Shown: piece after piece, positions 39,601-52,800 of the stretch
Numbering within the stretch: position 1 is the stretch's first letter
How the letters are laid out: every line of letters starts with the position of its first letter
Source: Ptiloglossa arizonensis
Lineage: Eukaryota; Arthropoda; Insecta; Hymenoptera; Colletidae
Length of the DNA: 64,000 nucleotides
Direction of reading: 5' to 3'
NCBI RefSeq assembly: GCF_051014685.1
Contig: NW_027479445.1
Location: forward strand, 1-64,000
Program-made: the position numbers and the translations under genes
The notes under the pieces: generated by a model
The model's database searches: none
Told to the model about the DNA's origin: nothing
The model's input: only the letters and a program-made list of their open reading frames with translations

Positions 39601-40856
39601 TTCCCTAGTCCATTCTGGTTAAGCGTTTGGATCAGCAGAAATGCGAAAAATTTGTTGTCTTCTCAACCATTTCTTAGCTTCAAACTGCCACATCTCGCGA
39701 ACGGATTGACCAATCCCAAAAATTCCTACTATATCTAAAAGTAGAAACTCGCCCGATTACAACGGTATGTGTATTTTTTCCCTAGGCCATTCTGGTTAAG
39801 AGTTTGGAGCAGCAGAAGTGCGAAAAATTTGTTGTGTTCTCAACCATTTCTTAGCTTCCAACTCCCATATCTCGCGAACGGATTGACCAAACCCAAAAAT
39901 TCCTATTGCGTCTGAATGCAGAAACTCGCCCGATTACAACGGTATGTGTATTTTTTCCCTAGGCCATTCTGGTTAAGCGTTTGTAGCAGCAGAAGTGCGA
40001 AAAATTTGTTGCCTTCTCAAGCATTTCTTAGCTTCAAACTCCCATATCTCGCGAACGGATTGACCAAACCCAAAAATTCCTATTGCGTCTGAAAGTAAAA
40101 ACTCATTCGATAACAACGGTATGTGTATTTTTTCCCAAGGCCATTCTGGTTAAGCGTTTGGAGCAGCTGAAATGCGCAAAATTTGTTGCCTTCTCAACCA
40201 TTTATTAGCTTCCAACTCCCATATCTCGCGAACGGATTGAGCAAACCCAAAAATTCCTGGTGCGTCTGAATGTAGAAACTCGCCCGATTACAACGGTATG
40301 TGTATTTTCTCCCTAGGCCATTCTGGTTAAGCGTTTGGAGCAGCAGAAGTGCGAAAAGTTTGTTGCCTTCTCAACCATTTCTTAGCTTCAAACTCCTATA
40401 TCTCGCGAACGGATTGACCAAACCCAAAAATTCCTGCTGCGTCTGAATGTAGAAACACGCCCGATTACAACGGTATGTGTATTTTTCCCTAGGCCACTCT
40501 GGTTAAGCGTTTGGAGCAGCAGAAGTGCGAAAAATTTGTTGTCTTCTCAACCATTTCTTAGCTTCAAACTCCCGCATCTCGCGCACGGATTGATCAAACC
40601 CAAAAAATTCCTACTACGTCTGAAAGTAGAAACTCGCCCGATTACAAAGGTATGTGTATTTCTTCCCTAGTCCATTCTGGTTAAGCGTTTGGATCAGCAG
40701 AAATGCGAAAAATTTGTTGTCTTCTCAACCATTTCTTAGCTTCAAACTGCCACATCTCGCGAACGGATTGACCAATCCCAAAAATTCCTACTATATCTGA
40801 AAGTAGATACTCGCCCGATTACAACGGTATGTGTATTTTTTCCCTAGGCCACTCTG
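33603..40856 (+). repeat. 41-monomer higher-order repeat (7,254 bp), copy 1
   Basis: The phase is set by the rare monomer head 'gttaagcatttgtagcag', which occurs at 33603, 40857 and 49881. An internal M1 lies at 36965 and an M18 near 39440. The stretch 37142 to about 40800 is collinear with 708 to about 4370 at the start of the window, so this unit fuses a section specific to this domain (33603-36964) with the M5-M24 series of the 23-mer domain. At about 7.25 kb it is a very long HOR unit. Confidence 0.87.
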
Positions 40857-43800
40857 GTTAAGCATTTGTAGCAGCAGAAATGCGAAAAATTTGTTGCCTT
40901 CTCAAGCATTTCTTAGCTTCAAACTCCCATATCTCGCAAACGGATTAACCAAACCCAAAAATTCCTGCTGCGTCTGAATGTGGAAACTCGCCAGATTACA
41001 GCGGTATGTGTATTTTCTCCCTAGGCCGTTCTGGTTAAGCGTTTGGAGCAGCAGAAGTGCGAAAAATTTGTTGTCTTCTCAACCATTTCTTAGCTTCAAA
41101 CTCCCACATCTCGCGAACGGATTGACCAAACCCAAAAATTCCTATTGCGTCTGGAAGTAGAAACTCATACGATAACAACGGTATGTGTATTTTTTCCCAA
41201 GGCCATTCTGGTTAAGCGTTTGGAGCAGCTGAAATGCGCAAAATTTGTTGCCTTCTCAACCATTTCTTAGCTTCCAACTCCCATATCTCGCGAACGGATT
41301 GACCAAACCCATAAATTCCTATTCCGTCTGAATGTAGAAACTCGCCCGATTACAACGGTATGTGTATTTTTTCCCTAGGCCAATCTGGTTAAGCGTTTGT
41401 AGCAGCAGAAGTGCGAAAAATTTGTTGCCTTCTCAAGCATTTCTTAGCTTCAAACTCCCATATCTCGCGAACGGATTGACCAAACCCAAAAATTCCTATT
41501 GCGTCTGAAAGTAGAAACTCATTCGATAACAACGGTATGTGTATTTTTTCCCAAGGCCATTCTGGTTAAGCGTTTGGAGCAGCTGAAATGCGCAAAATTT
41601 GTTGCCTTCTCAACCATTTCTTAGCTCCCAACTCCCATATCTCGCGAACTGATTGACCAAACCCAAAAATTCCTACTGCGTCTGAATGTAGAAACTCCCC
41701 CGATTACAACGGTATGTGTATTTTTTCCCTAGGCCGTTCTGGTTAAGCGTTTGGGGCAGAAGAAGTGCGAAAAATTTGTTGCGTTCTCAACCATTTATTA
41801 GCTTCCAACTCCCATATCTCGCAAACGGATTGACCAAACCCAAAAATTCCTATTGCGTCTGAAAGTAGAAACTCATTCGATAACAACGGTATGTGTATTT
41901 TTTCCCAATGCCATTCTGGTTAAGCGTTTGGAGCAGCTGAAATGCGCAAAATTTGTTGCCTTCTCAACCATTTCTTAGCTCCCAACTCCCATATCTCGCG
42001 AACTGATTGACCAAACCCAAAAATTCCTACTGCGTCTGAATGTAGAAACTGCCCCGATTACAAAGGTATGTGTATTTTTTCCCTACTCCATTCTGGTTAA
42101 GCGTTTGGATCAGCAGAAATGCGAAAAATTTGTTGTCTTCTCAACCATTTCTTAGCTTCAAACTGCCACATCTCGCGAACGGATTGACCAATCCCAAAAA
42201 TTCCTACTATATCTGAAAGTAGATACTCGCCCGATTACAACAGTATGTGTATTTTTTCCCTAGGCCACTCTGGTTAAGCATTTGTAGCAGCAGAAGTGCG
42301 AAAAATTTGTTGCCTTCTCAAGCATTTCTTAGCTTCAAACTCCCATATCTCGCAAACGGATTAACCAAACCCAAAAATTCCTGCTGCGTCTGAATGTGGA
42401 AACTCGCCAGATTACAACGGTATGTGTATTTTCTCCCTAGGCCGTTCTGGTTAAGCGTTTGGAGCAGCAGAAGTGCGAAAAATTTGTTGTCTTCTCAACC
42501 ATTTCTTAGCTTCAAACTCCCACATCTCGCGAACGGATTGACCAAACCCAAAAATTCCTATTGCGTCTGAAAGTAGAAACTCATACGATAACAACGGTAT
42601 GTGTATTTTTTCCCAAGGCCTTTCTGGTTAAGCGTTTGGAGCAGCTGAAATGCGCAAAATTTGTTGCCTTCTCAACCATTTCTTAGCTTCCAACTCCCAT
42701 ATCTCGCGAACGGATTGACCAAACCCAAAAATTCCTATTGCGTCTGAATGTAGAAACTCGCCCGATTACAACGGTATGTGTATGTTTTCCCTAGGCCATT
42801 CTGGTTAAGCGTTTGTAGCAGCAGAAGTGCGAAAAATTTGTTGCTTTCTCAAGCATTTCTTAGCTTCAAACTCCCATATCTCGCGAACGGATTGACCAAA
42901 CCCAAAAATTCCTATTGCGTCTGAAAGTAGAAACTCATTCGATAACAACGGTATGTGTATTTTTTCCCAAGGCCATTCTGGTTAAGCGTTTGGAGCAGCT
43001 GAAATGCGCAAAATTTGTTGCCTTCTCAACCATTTCTTAGCTCCCAACTCCCATATCTCGCGAACTGATTGACCAAACCCAAAAATTCCTACTGCGTCTG
43101 AATGTAGAAACTCCCCCGATTACAACGGTATGTGTATTTTTTCCCTAGGCCATTCTGGTTAAGAGTTTGGAGCAGCAGAAGTGCGAAAAATTTGTTGCCT
43201 TCTCAAACATTTCTTAGCTTCAAACTCCCATATCTCGCGAACGGATTGACCACACCCAAAAATTCCTGCTGCGTCTGAATGTAGAAACTCGCCCGATTAC
43301 AACGGTATGTGTATTTTTTCCCTAGGCCGTTCTGGTTAAGCGTTTGTGGCAGCAGAAGTGCGAAAAATTTGTTGCGTTCTCAACCATTTATTAGCTTCCA
43401 ACTCCAATATCTCACGAACGGATTGACCAAACCCAAAAATTCCTGGTGCGTCTGAATGTAGAAACTCGCCCGATTACAACGGTATGTGTATTTTCTCCCT
43501 AGGCCATTCTGGTTAAGCGTTTGGAGCAGCAGAAGTGCGAAATGTTTGTTGCCTTCTCAACCATTTCTTAGCTTCAAACTCCTATATCTCGCGAACGGAT
43601 TGACCAAACCCAAAAATTCCTGCTGCGTCTGAATGTAGAAAGACGCCCGATTACAACGGTATGTGTATTTTTCCTTAGGCCACTCTGGTTAAGCGTTTGG
43701 AGCAGCAGAAGTGCGAAAAATTTGTTGTCTTCTCAACCATTTCTTAGCTTCAAACTCCCACATCTCGCGAACGGATTGATCAAACCCAAAAATTCCTACT

Positions 43801-46800
43801 ACATCTGAAAGTAGAAACTCGCCCGATTACAAAGGTATGTGTATTTCTTCCCTAGTCCATTCTGGTTAAGCGTTTGGATCAGCAGAAATGCGAAAAATTT
43901 GTTGTCTTCTCAACCATTTCTTAGCTTCAAACTGCCACATCTCGCGAACGGATTGACCAATCCCAAAAATTCCTACTATATCTGAAAGTAGAAACTCGCC
44001 CGACTACACAGGTATGTGTATTTTATCACTAGGCTATTCAGGTTAAGCGTTTGGAGCAGCAGAATTGCGAAAAATTTGTTGCCTTCTCAAGCATTTCTTA
44101 GCTTCAAACTCCCATATCTCGCGAACGGATTAACCAAACCCAAAAATTCCTGCTGCGTCTGAATGTGGAAACTCGCCCGATTACAACGGTATGTGTATTT
44201 TCTCCCTAGGCCGTTCTGGTTAAGCGTTTAGAGCAGCAGAAGTGCGAAAAATTTGTTGTGTTCTCAACCATTTCTTAGCTTCAAACTCCCATATCTCGCG
44301 AACGGATTGACCAAACCCAAAAATTCCTATTGCGTCTGAAAGTAGAAACTCGTACGATAACAACGGTATGTGTATTTTTTCCCAAGGCCATTCTGGTTAA
44401 GCGTTTGGAGCAGCAGAAGTGCGAAAAATTTGCTGTTTCCTCAACCACATCTTAGCTTCTAACTCACACATCTCGCGAACGGATTGATCAAACCCAAAAG
44501 TTCCTACTACATCTGAAAGTAGAAGCTCGCCCGGTTACAACGGTATGTGTATTTTTCCCTAGGCCATTCTGGTTAAGCGTTTGGAGCAGCAGAAGTGCGA
44601 AAAATTTGTTGCTTCCTCAACCACATCTTAGCTTCAAACTCACACATCTCGCGAACGGATTGATCAAACCCAAAAGTTCCTACTACATCTGAAAGTAGAA
44701 GCTCGCCCGGTTACAACGGTATGTGTATTTTTCCCTAGGCCATTCTGGTTAAGCGTTTGGAGCAGCAGAAGTGCGAAAAATTTGTTGTCTCCTCAACCAT
44801 TTCTTAGCTTCAAACTCCCACATCTCGCGAACGGATTGATCAAACCCAAAAATTCCTACTACATCTGAAAGTAGAAACTCGCCCTATTACAAAGGTATGT
44901 GTATTTTTTCCCTAGTCCATTCTGGTTAAGCGTTTGGAGCAGCAGAAGTGCGAAAAATTTGTTGTTTCCTCAACCACATCTTAGCTTCAAACTCACACAT
45001 CTCACGAACGGATTGATCAAACCCAAAAGTTCCTACTACATCTGAAAGTAGAAGCTCGCCCGGTTACAAGGGTATGTGTATTTTTCCCTAGGCCATTCTG
45101 GTTAAGCGTTTGGAGCAGCAGAAGTGCGAAAAATTTGTTGTCTTCTCAACCATTTCTTAGCTTCAAACTCCCACATCTCGCGAACGGATTGATCAAACCC
45201 AAAAATTCCTACTACATCTGAAAGTAGAAACTCGCCCGATTACAAAGGTATGTGTATTTTTTCCCTAGTCCATTCTGGTTAAGCCTTTGGATCAGCAGAA
45301 ATGCGAAAAATTTGTTGTCTTCTCAACCATTTCCTAGCTTCAAACTGCCACATCTCGCGAACGGATTGACCAATCCCAAAAATTCCTACTATATCTGAAA
45401 GTAGAAACTCGCCCGATTACACAGGTATGTGTATTTTTTCACTAGGCTATTCAGGTTAAGCGTTTGGAGCAGCAGAAGTGCGAAAAATTTGTTGACTTCT
45501 CAAGCATTTCTTATCTTCAAACTCCCATATCTCGCGAACGGATTAACCAAACCCAAAAATTCCTGCTGCATCTGAATGTGGAAACTCGCCCGATTACAAC
45601 GGTGTGTATATTTTCTCCCTAGGCCGTTCTGGTTAAGCGTTTGGAGCAGCAGAAGTGCGAAAAATTTGTTGTCTTCTCAACCATTTCTTAGCTTCAAACT
45701 CCCATATCTCGCGAACGGATTGACCAAACCCAAAAATTCCTATTGCGTCTGAAAGTAGGAACTCATACGATAACAACGGTATGTGTATTTTTTCCCAAGG
45801 CCATTCTGGTTAAGCGTTTGGAGCAGCTGAAATGCGCAAAATTTGTTGCCTTCTCAACCATTTCTTAGCTTCCAACTCCCATATCTCGCGAACGGATTGA
45901 CCAAACCCAAAAATTCCTATTGCGTCTGAATGCAGAAACTCGCCCGATTACAACGGTATGTGTATTTTTTCCCTAGGACATTCTAGTTAAGCGTTTGTAG
46001 CAGCAGAAGTGCGAAAAATTTGTTGCCTTCTCAAGCATTTCTTAGCTTCAAACTCCCATATCTCGCGAACGGATTGACCAAACTCAAAAATTCCTATTGC
46101 GTCTGAAAGTAGAAACTCATTCGATAACAACGGTATGTGTATTTTTTCCCTAGGCCATTCTGGTTAAGAGTTTGGAGCAGCTGAAATGCGCAAAATTTGT
46201 TGCCTTCTCAACCATTTCTTAGCTTCCAACTCCCATATCTCGCGAACGGATTGACCAAACCCAAAAATTCCTATTGCGTCTGAATGCAGAAACTCGCCCG
46301 ATTACAACGGTATGTGTATTTTTTCCCTAGGCCATTCTGGTTAAGCGTTTGTAGCAGCAGAAGTGCGAAAAATTTGTTGCCTTCTCAAGCATTTCTTAGC
46401 TTCAAACTCCCATATCTCGCGAACGGATTGACCAAACCCAAAAATTCCTATTGCGTCTGAAAGTAAAAACTCATTCGATAACAACGGTATGTGTATTTTT
46501 TCCCAAGGTCATTCTGGTTAAGCGTTTGGAGCAGCTGAAATGCGCAAAATTTGTTGCCTTCTCAACCATTTCTTAGCTCCCAACTCCCATATCTCGCGAA
46601 CTGATTGACCAAACCCAAAAATTCCTACTGGGTCTGAATGTAGAAACTCCCCCGATTACAACGGTATGTGTATTTTTTCCCTAGGCCATTCTGGTTAAGA
46701 GTTTGGAGCACCAGAAGTGCGAAAAATTTGTTGCCTTCTCAAACATTTCTTAGCTTCAAACTCCCGCATCTCGCGAACGGATTGATCAAACCCAAAAAAT

Positions 46801-46871
46801 TCCTACTACGTCTGAAAGTAGAAACTCGCCCGATTACAAAGGTATGTGTATTTCTTCCGTAGTCCATTCTG

Positions 46872-48641
46872 GTTAAGCGTTTGGAGCAGCAGAAGTGCGA
46901 AAAATTTGTTGTTTCCTCAACCACATCTTAGCTTCAAACTCACACATCTCACGAACGGATTGATCAAACCCAAAAGTTCCTACTACATCTGAAAGTAGAA
47001 GCTCGCCCGGTTACAAGGGTATGTGTATTTTTCCCTAGGCCATTCTGGTTAAGCGTTTGGAGCAGCAGAAGTGCGAAAAATTTGTTGTCTTCTCAACCAT
47101 TTCTTAGCTTCAAACTCCCACATCTCGCGAACGGATTGATCAAACCCAAAAATTCCTACTACATCTGAAAGTAGAAACTCGCCCGATTACAAAGGTATGT
47201 GTATTTTTTCCCTAGTCCATTCTGGTTAAGCCTTTGGATCAGCAGAAATGCGAAAAATTTGTTGTCTTCTCAACCATTTCCTAGCTTCAAACTGCCACAT
47301 CTCGCGAACGGATTGACCAATCCCAAAAATTCCTACTATATCTGAAAGTAGAAACTCGCCCGATTACACAGGTATGTGTATTTTCTCCCTAGGCCGTTCT
47401 GGTTAAGCGTTTGGAGCAGCAGAAGTGCGAAAAATTTGTTGTCTTCTCAACCATTTCTTAGCTTCAAACTCCCATATCTCGCGAACGGATTGACCAAACC
47501 CAAAAATTCCTATTGCGTCTGAAAGTAGGAACTCATACGATAACAACGGTATGTGTATTTTTTCCCAAGGCCATTCTGGTTAAGCGTTTGGAGCAGCTGA
47601 AATGCGCAAAATTTGTTGCCTTCTCAACCATTTCTTAGCTTCCAACTCCCATATCTCGCGAACGGATTGACCAAACCCAAAAATTCCTATTGCGTCTGAA
47701 TGCAGAAACTCGCCCGATTACAACGGTATGTGTATTTTTTCCCTAGGACATTCTAGTTAAGCGTTTGTAGCAGCAGAAGTGCGAAAAATTTGTTGCCTTC
47801 TCAAGCATTTCTTAGCTTCAAACTCCCATATCTCGCGAACGGATTGACCAAACTCAAAAATTCCTATTGCGTCTGAAAGTAGAAACTCATTCGATAACAA
47901 CGGTATGTGTATTTTTTCCCTAGGCCATTCTGGTTAAGAGTTTGGAGCAGCTGAAATGCGCAAAATTTGTTGCCTTCTCAACCATTTCTTAGCTTCCAAC
48001 TCCCATATCTCGCGAACGGATTGACCAAACCCAAAAATTCCTATTGCGTCTGAATGCAGAAACTCGCCCGATTACAACGGTATGTGTATTTTTTCCCTAG
48101 GCCATTCTGGTTAAGCGTTTGTAGCAGCAGAAGTGCGAAAAATTTGTTGCCTTCTCAAGCATTTCTTAGCTTCAAACTCCCATATCTCGCGAACGGATTG
48201 ACCAAACCCAAAAATTCCTATTGCGTCTGAAAGTAAAAACTCATTCGATAACAACGGTATGTGTATTTTTTCCCAAGGTCATTCTGGTTAAGCGTTTGGA
48301 GCAGCTGAAATGCGCAAAATTTGTTGCCTTCTCAACCATTTCTTAGCTCCCAACTCCCATATCTCGCGAACTGATTGACCAAACCCAAAAATTCCTACTG
48401 GGTCTGAATGTAGAAACTCCCCCGATTACAACGGTATGTGTATTTTTTCCCTAGGCCATTCTGGTTAAGAGTTTGGAGCACCAGAAGTGCGAAAAATTTG
48501 TTGCCTTCTCAAACATTTCTTAGCTTCAAACTCCCGCATCTCGCGAACGGATTGATCAAACCCAAAAAATTCCTACTACGTCTGAAAGTAGAAACTCGCC
48601 CGATTACAAAGGTATGTGTATTTCTTCCCTAGTCCATTCTG
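46872..48641 (+). repeat. Internal 10-monomer tandem duplication (1,770 bp)
   Basis: This block repeats the M8-M18 series found just before it (44925-46871), but with M11 missing. M18 therefore appears twice, 1,770 bp apart (46694 and 48464). Before the block the tail of the first M18 reads 'cttccgtagtcc', a private change at 46859. The block is absent at the matching place in copy 1 of the 41-mer. Confidence 0.87.
47225..47401 (+). repeat. Hybrid monomer: M10 body with M11 tail
   Basis: The body carries 'ggatcagcag', 'accaatccc' and 'acacagg' (M10), but the tail is 'tctccctaggccgttctg' (M11) instead of 'ttcactaggctattcag'. The switch lies in 'ggtatgtgtatttt'. This exchange removed one whole monomer and explains why the duplication has ten monomers rather than eleven. 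Confidence 0.82.
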
Positions 48642-49880
48642 GTTAAGCGTTTGGATCAGCAGAAATGCGAAAAATTTGTTGTCTTCTCAACCATTTCTTA
48701 GCTTCAAACTGCCACATCTCGCGAACGGATTGACCAATCCCAAAAATTCCTACTATATCTGAAAGTAGAAACTCGCCCGATTACAACGGTATGTGTATTT
48801 TTTCCCTAGGCCATTCTGGTTAAGAGTTTGGAGCAGCAGAAGTGCGAAAAATTTGTTGTGTTCTCAACCATTTCTTAGCTTCCAACTCCCATATCTCGCG
48901 AACGGATTGACCAAACCCAAAAATTCCTATTGCGTCTGAATGCAGAAACTCGCCCGATTACAACGGTATGTGTATTTTTTCCCTAGGCCATTCTGGTTAA
49001 GCGTTTGTAGCAGCAGAAGTGCGAAAAATTTGTTGCCTTCTCAAGCATTTCTTAGCTTCAAACTCCCATATCTCGCGAACGGATTGACCAAACCCAAAAA
49101 TTCCTATTGCGTCTGAAAGTAAAAACTCATTCGATAACAACGGTATGTGTATTTTTTCCCAAGGCCATTCTGGTTAAGCGTTTGGAGCAGCTGAAATGCG
49201 CAAAATTTGTTGCCTTCTCAACCATTTATTAGCTTCCAACTCCCATATCTCGCGAACGGATTGAGCAAACCCAAAAATTCCTGGTGCGTCTGAATGTAGA
49301 AACTCGCCCGATTACAACGGTATGTGTATTTTCTCCCTAGGCCATTCTGGTTAAGCGTTTGGAGCAGCAGAAGTGCGAAAAGTTTGTTGCCTTCTCAACC
49401 ATTTCTTAGCTTCAAACTCCTATATCTCGCGAACGGATTGACCAAACCCAAAAATTCCTGCTGCGTCTGAATGTAGAAACACGCCCGATTACAACGGTAT
49501 GTGTATTTTTCCCTAGGCCACTCTGGTTAAGCGTTTGGAGCAGCAGAAGTGCGAAAAATTTGTTGTCTTCTCAACCATTTCTTAGCTTCAAAATCCCGCA
49601 TCTCGCGAACGGATTGATCAAACCCAAAAAATTCCTACTACGTCTGAAAGTAGAAACTCGCCCGATTACAAAGGTATGTGTATTTCTTCCCTAGTCCATT
49701 CTGGTTAAGCGTTTGGATCAGCAGAAATGCGAAAAATTTGTTGTCTTCTCAACCATTTCTTAGCTTCAAACTGCCACATCTCGCGAACGGATTGACCAAT
49801 CCCAAAAATTCCTACTATATCTGAAAGTAGATACTCGCCCGATTACAACGGTATGTGTATTTTTTCCCTAGGCCACTCTG

Positions 49881-52800
49881 GTTAAGCATTTGTAGCAGCA
49901 GAAATGCGAAAAATTTGTTGCCTTCTCAAGCATTTCTTAGCTTCAAACTCCCATATCTCGCAAACGGATTAACCAAACCCAAAAATTCCTGCTGCGTCTG
50001 AATGTGGAAACTCGCCAGATTACAGCGGTATGTGTATTTTCTCCCTAGGCCGTTCTGGTTAAGCGTTTGGAGCAGCAGAAGTGCGAAAAATTTGTTGTCT
50101 TCTCAACCATTTCTTAGCTTCAAACTCCCACATCTCGCGAACGGATTGACCAAACCCAAAAATTCCTATTGCGTCTGAAAGTAGAAACTCATACGATAAC
50201 AACGGTATGTGTATTTTTTCCCAAGGCCATTCTGGTTAAGCGTTTGGAGCAGCTGAAATGCGCAAAATTTGTTGCCTTCTCAACCATTTCTTAGCTTCCA
50301 ACTCCCATATCTCGCGAACGGATTGACCAAACCCATAAATTCCTATTGCGTCTGAATGTAGAAACTCGCCCGATTACAACGGTATGTGTATTTTTTCCCT
50401 AGGCCAATCTGGTTAAGCGTTTGTAGCAGCAGAAGTGCGAAAAATTTGTTGCCTTCTCAAGCATTTCTTAGCTTCAAACTCCCATATCTCGCGAACGGAT
50501 TGACCAAACCCAAAAATTCCTATTGCGTCTGAAAGTAGAAACTCATTCGATAACAACGGTATGTGTATTTTTTCCCAAGGCCATTCTGGTTAAGCGTTTG
50601 GAGCAGCTGAAATGCGCAAAATTTGTTGCCTTCTCAACCATTTCTTAGCTCCCAACTCCCATATCTCGCGAACTGATTGACCAAACCCAAAAATTCCTAC
50701 TGCGTCTGAATGTAGAAACTCCCCCGATTACAACGGTATGTGTATTTTTTCCCTAGGCCGTTCTGATTAAGCGTTTGGGGCAGAAGAAGTGCGAAAAATT
50801 TGTTGCGTTCTCAACCATTTATTAGCTTCCAACTCCCATATCTCGCAAACGGATTGACCAAACCCAAAAATTCCTATTGCGTCTGAAAGTAGAAACTCAT
50901 TCGATAACAACGGTATGTGTATTTTTTCCCAATGCCATTCTGGTTAAGCGTTTGGAGCAGCTGAAATGCGCAAAATTTGTTGCCTTCTCAACCATTTCTT
51001 AGCTCCCAACTCCCATATCTCGCGAACTGATTGACCAAACCCAAAAATTCCTACTGCGTCTGAATGTAGAAACTGCCCCGATTACAAAGGTATGTGTATT
51101 TTTTCCCTACTCCATTCTGGTTAAGCGTTTGGATCAGCAGAAATGCGAAAAATTTGTTGTCTTCTCAACCATTTCTTAGCTTCAAACTGCCACATCTCGC
51201 GAACGGATTGACCAATCCCAAAAATTCCTACTATATCTGAAAGTAGATACTCGCCCGATTACAACAGTATGTGTATTTTTTCCCTAGGCCACTCTGGTTA
51301 AGCATTTGTAGCAGCAGAAGTGCGAAAAATTTGTTGCCTTCTCAAGCATTTCTTAGCTTCAAACTCCCATATCTCGCAAACGGATTAACCAAACCCAAAA
51401 ATTCCTGCTGCGTCTGAATGTGGAAACTCGCCAGATTACAACGGTATGTGTATTTTCTCCCTAGGCCGTTCTGGTTAAGCGTTTGGAGCAGCAGAAGTGC
51501 GAAAAATTTGTTGTCTTCTCAACCATTTCTTAGCTTCAAACTCCCACATCTCGCGAACGGATTGACCAAACCCAAAAATTCCTATTGCGTCTGAAAGTAG
51601 AAACTCATACGATAACAACGGTATGTGTATTTTTTCCCAAGGCCTTTCTGGTTAAGCGTTTGGAGCAGCTGAAATGCGCAAAATTTGTTGCCTTCTCAAC
51701 CATTTCTTAGCTTCCAACTCCCATATCTCGCGAACGGATTGACCAAACCCAAAACTTCCTATTGCGTCTGAATGTAGAAACTCGCCCGATTACAACGGTA
51801 TGTGTATGTTTTCCCTAGGCCATTCTGGTTAAGCGTTTGTAGCAGCAGAAGTGCGAAAAATTTGTTGCTTTCTCAAGCATTTCTTAGCTTCAAACTCCCA
51901 TATCTCGCGAACGGATTGACCAAACCCAAAAATTCCTATTGCGTCTGAAAGTAGAAACTCATTCGATAACAACGGTATGTGTATTTTTTCCCAAGGCCAT
52001 TCTGGTTAAGCGTTTGGAGCAGCTGAAATGCGCAAAATTTGTTGCCTTCTCAACCATTTCTTAGCTCCCAACTCCCATATCTCGCGAACTGATTGACGAA
52101 ACCCAAAAATTCCTACTGCGTCTGAATGTAGAAACTCCCCCGATTACAACGGTATGTGTATTTTTTCCCTAGGCCATTCTGGTTAAGAGTTTGGAGCAGC
52201 AGAAGTGCGAAAAATTTGTTGCCTTCTCAAACATTTCTTAGCTTCAAACTCCCATATCTCGCGAACGGATTGACCACACCCAAAAATTCCTGCTGCGTCT
52301 GAATGTAGAAACTCGCCCGATTACAACGGTATGTGTATTTTTTCCCTAGGCCGTTCTGGTTAAGCGTTTGTGGCAGCAGAAGTGCGAAAAATTTGTTGCG
52401 TTCTCAACCATTTATTAGCTTCCAACTCCAATATCTCACGAACGGATTGACCAAACCCAAAAATTCCTGGTGCGTCTGAATGTAGAAACTCGCCCGATTA
52501 CAACGGTATGTGTATTTTCTCCCTAGGCCATTCTGGTTAAGCGTTTGGAGCAGCAGAAGTGCGAAATGTTTGTTGCCTTCTCAACCATTTCTTAGCTTCA
52601 AACTCCTATATCTCGCGAACGGATTGACCAAACCCAAAAATTCCTGCTGCGTCTGAATGTAGAAAGACGCCCGATTACAACGGTATGTGTATTTTTCCTT
52701 AGGCCACTCTGGTTAAGCGTTTGGAGCAGCAGAAGTGCGAAAAATTTGTTGTCTTCTCAACCATTTCTTAGCTTCAAACTCCCACATCTCGCGAACGGAT

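Larger units (their letters stand above)
40857..49880 (+). repeat. 51-monomer version of the 41-mer HOR (copy 2)
   Basis: The unit is 9,024 bp. It is collinear with copy 1 at an offset of 7,254 bp up to 46871, then holds ten extra monomers (46872-48641) before rejoining the copy 1 order. Confidence 0.87.
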
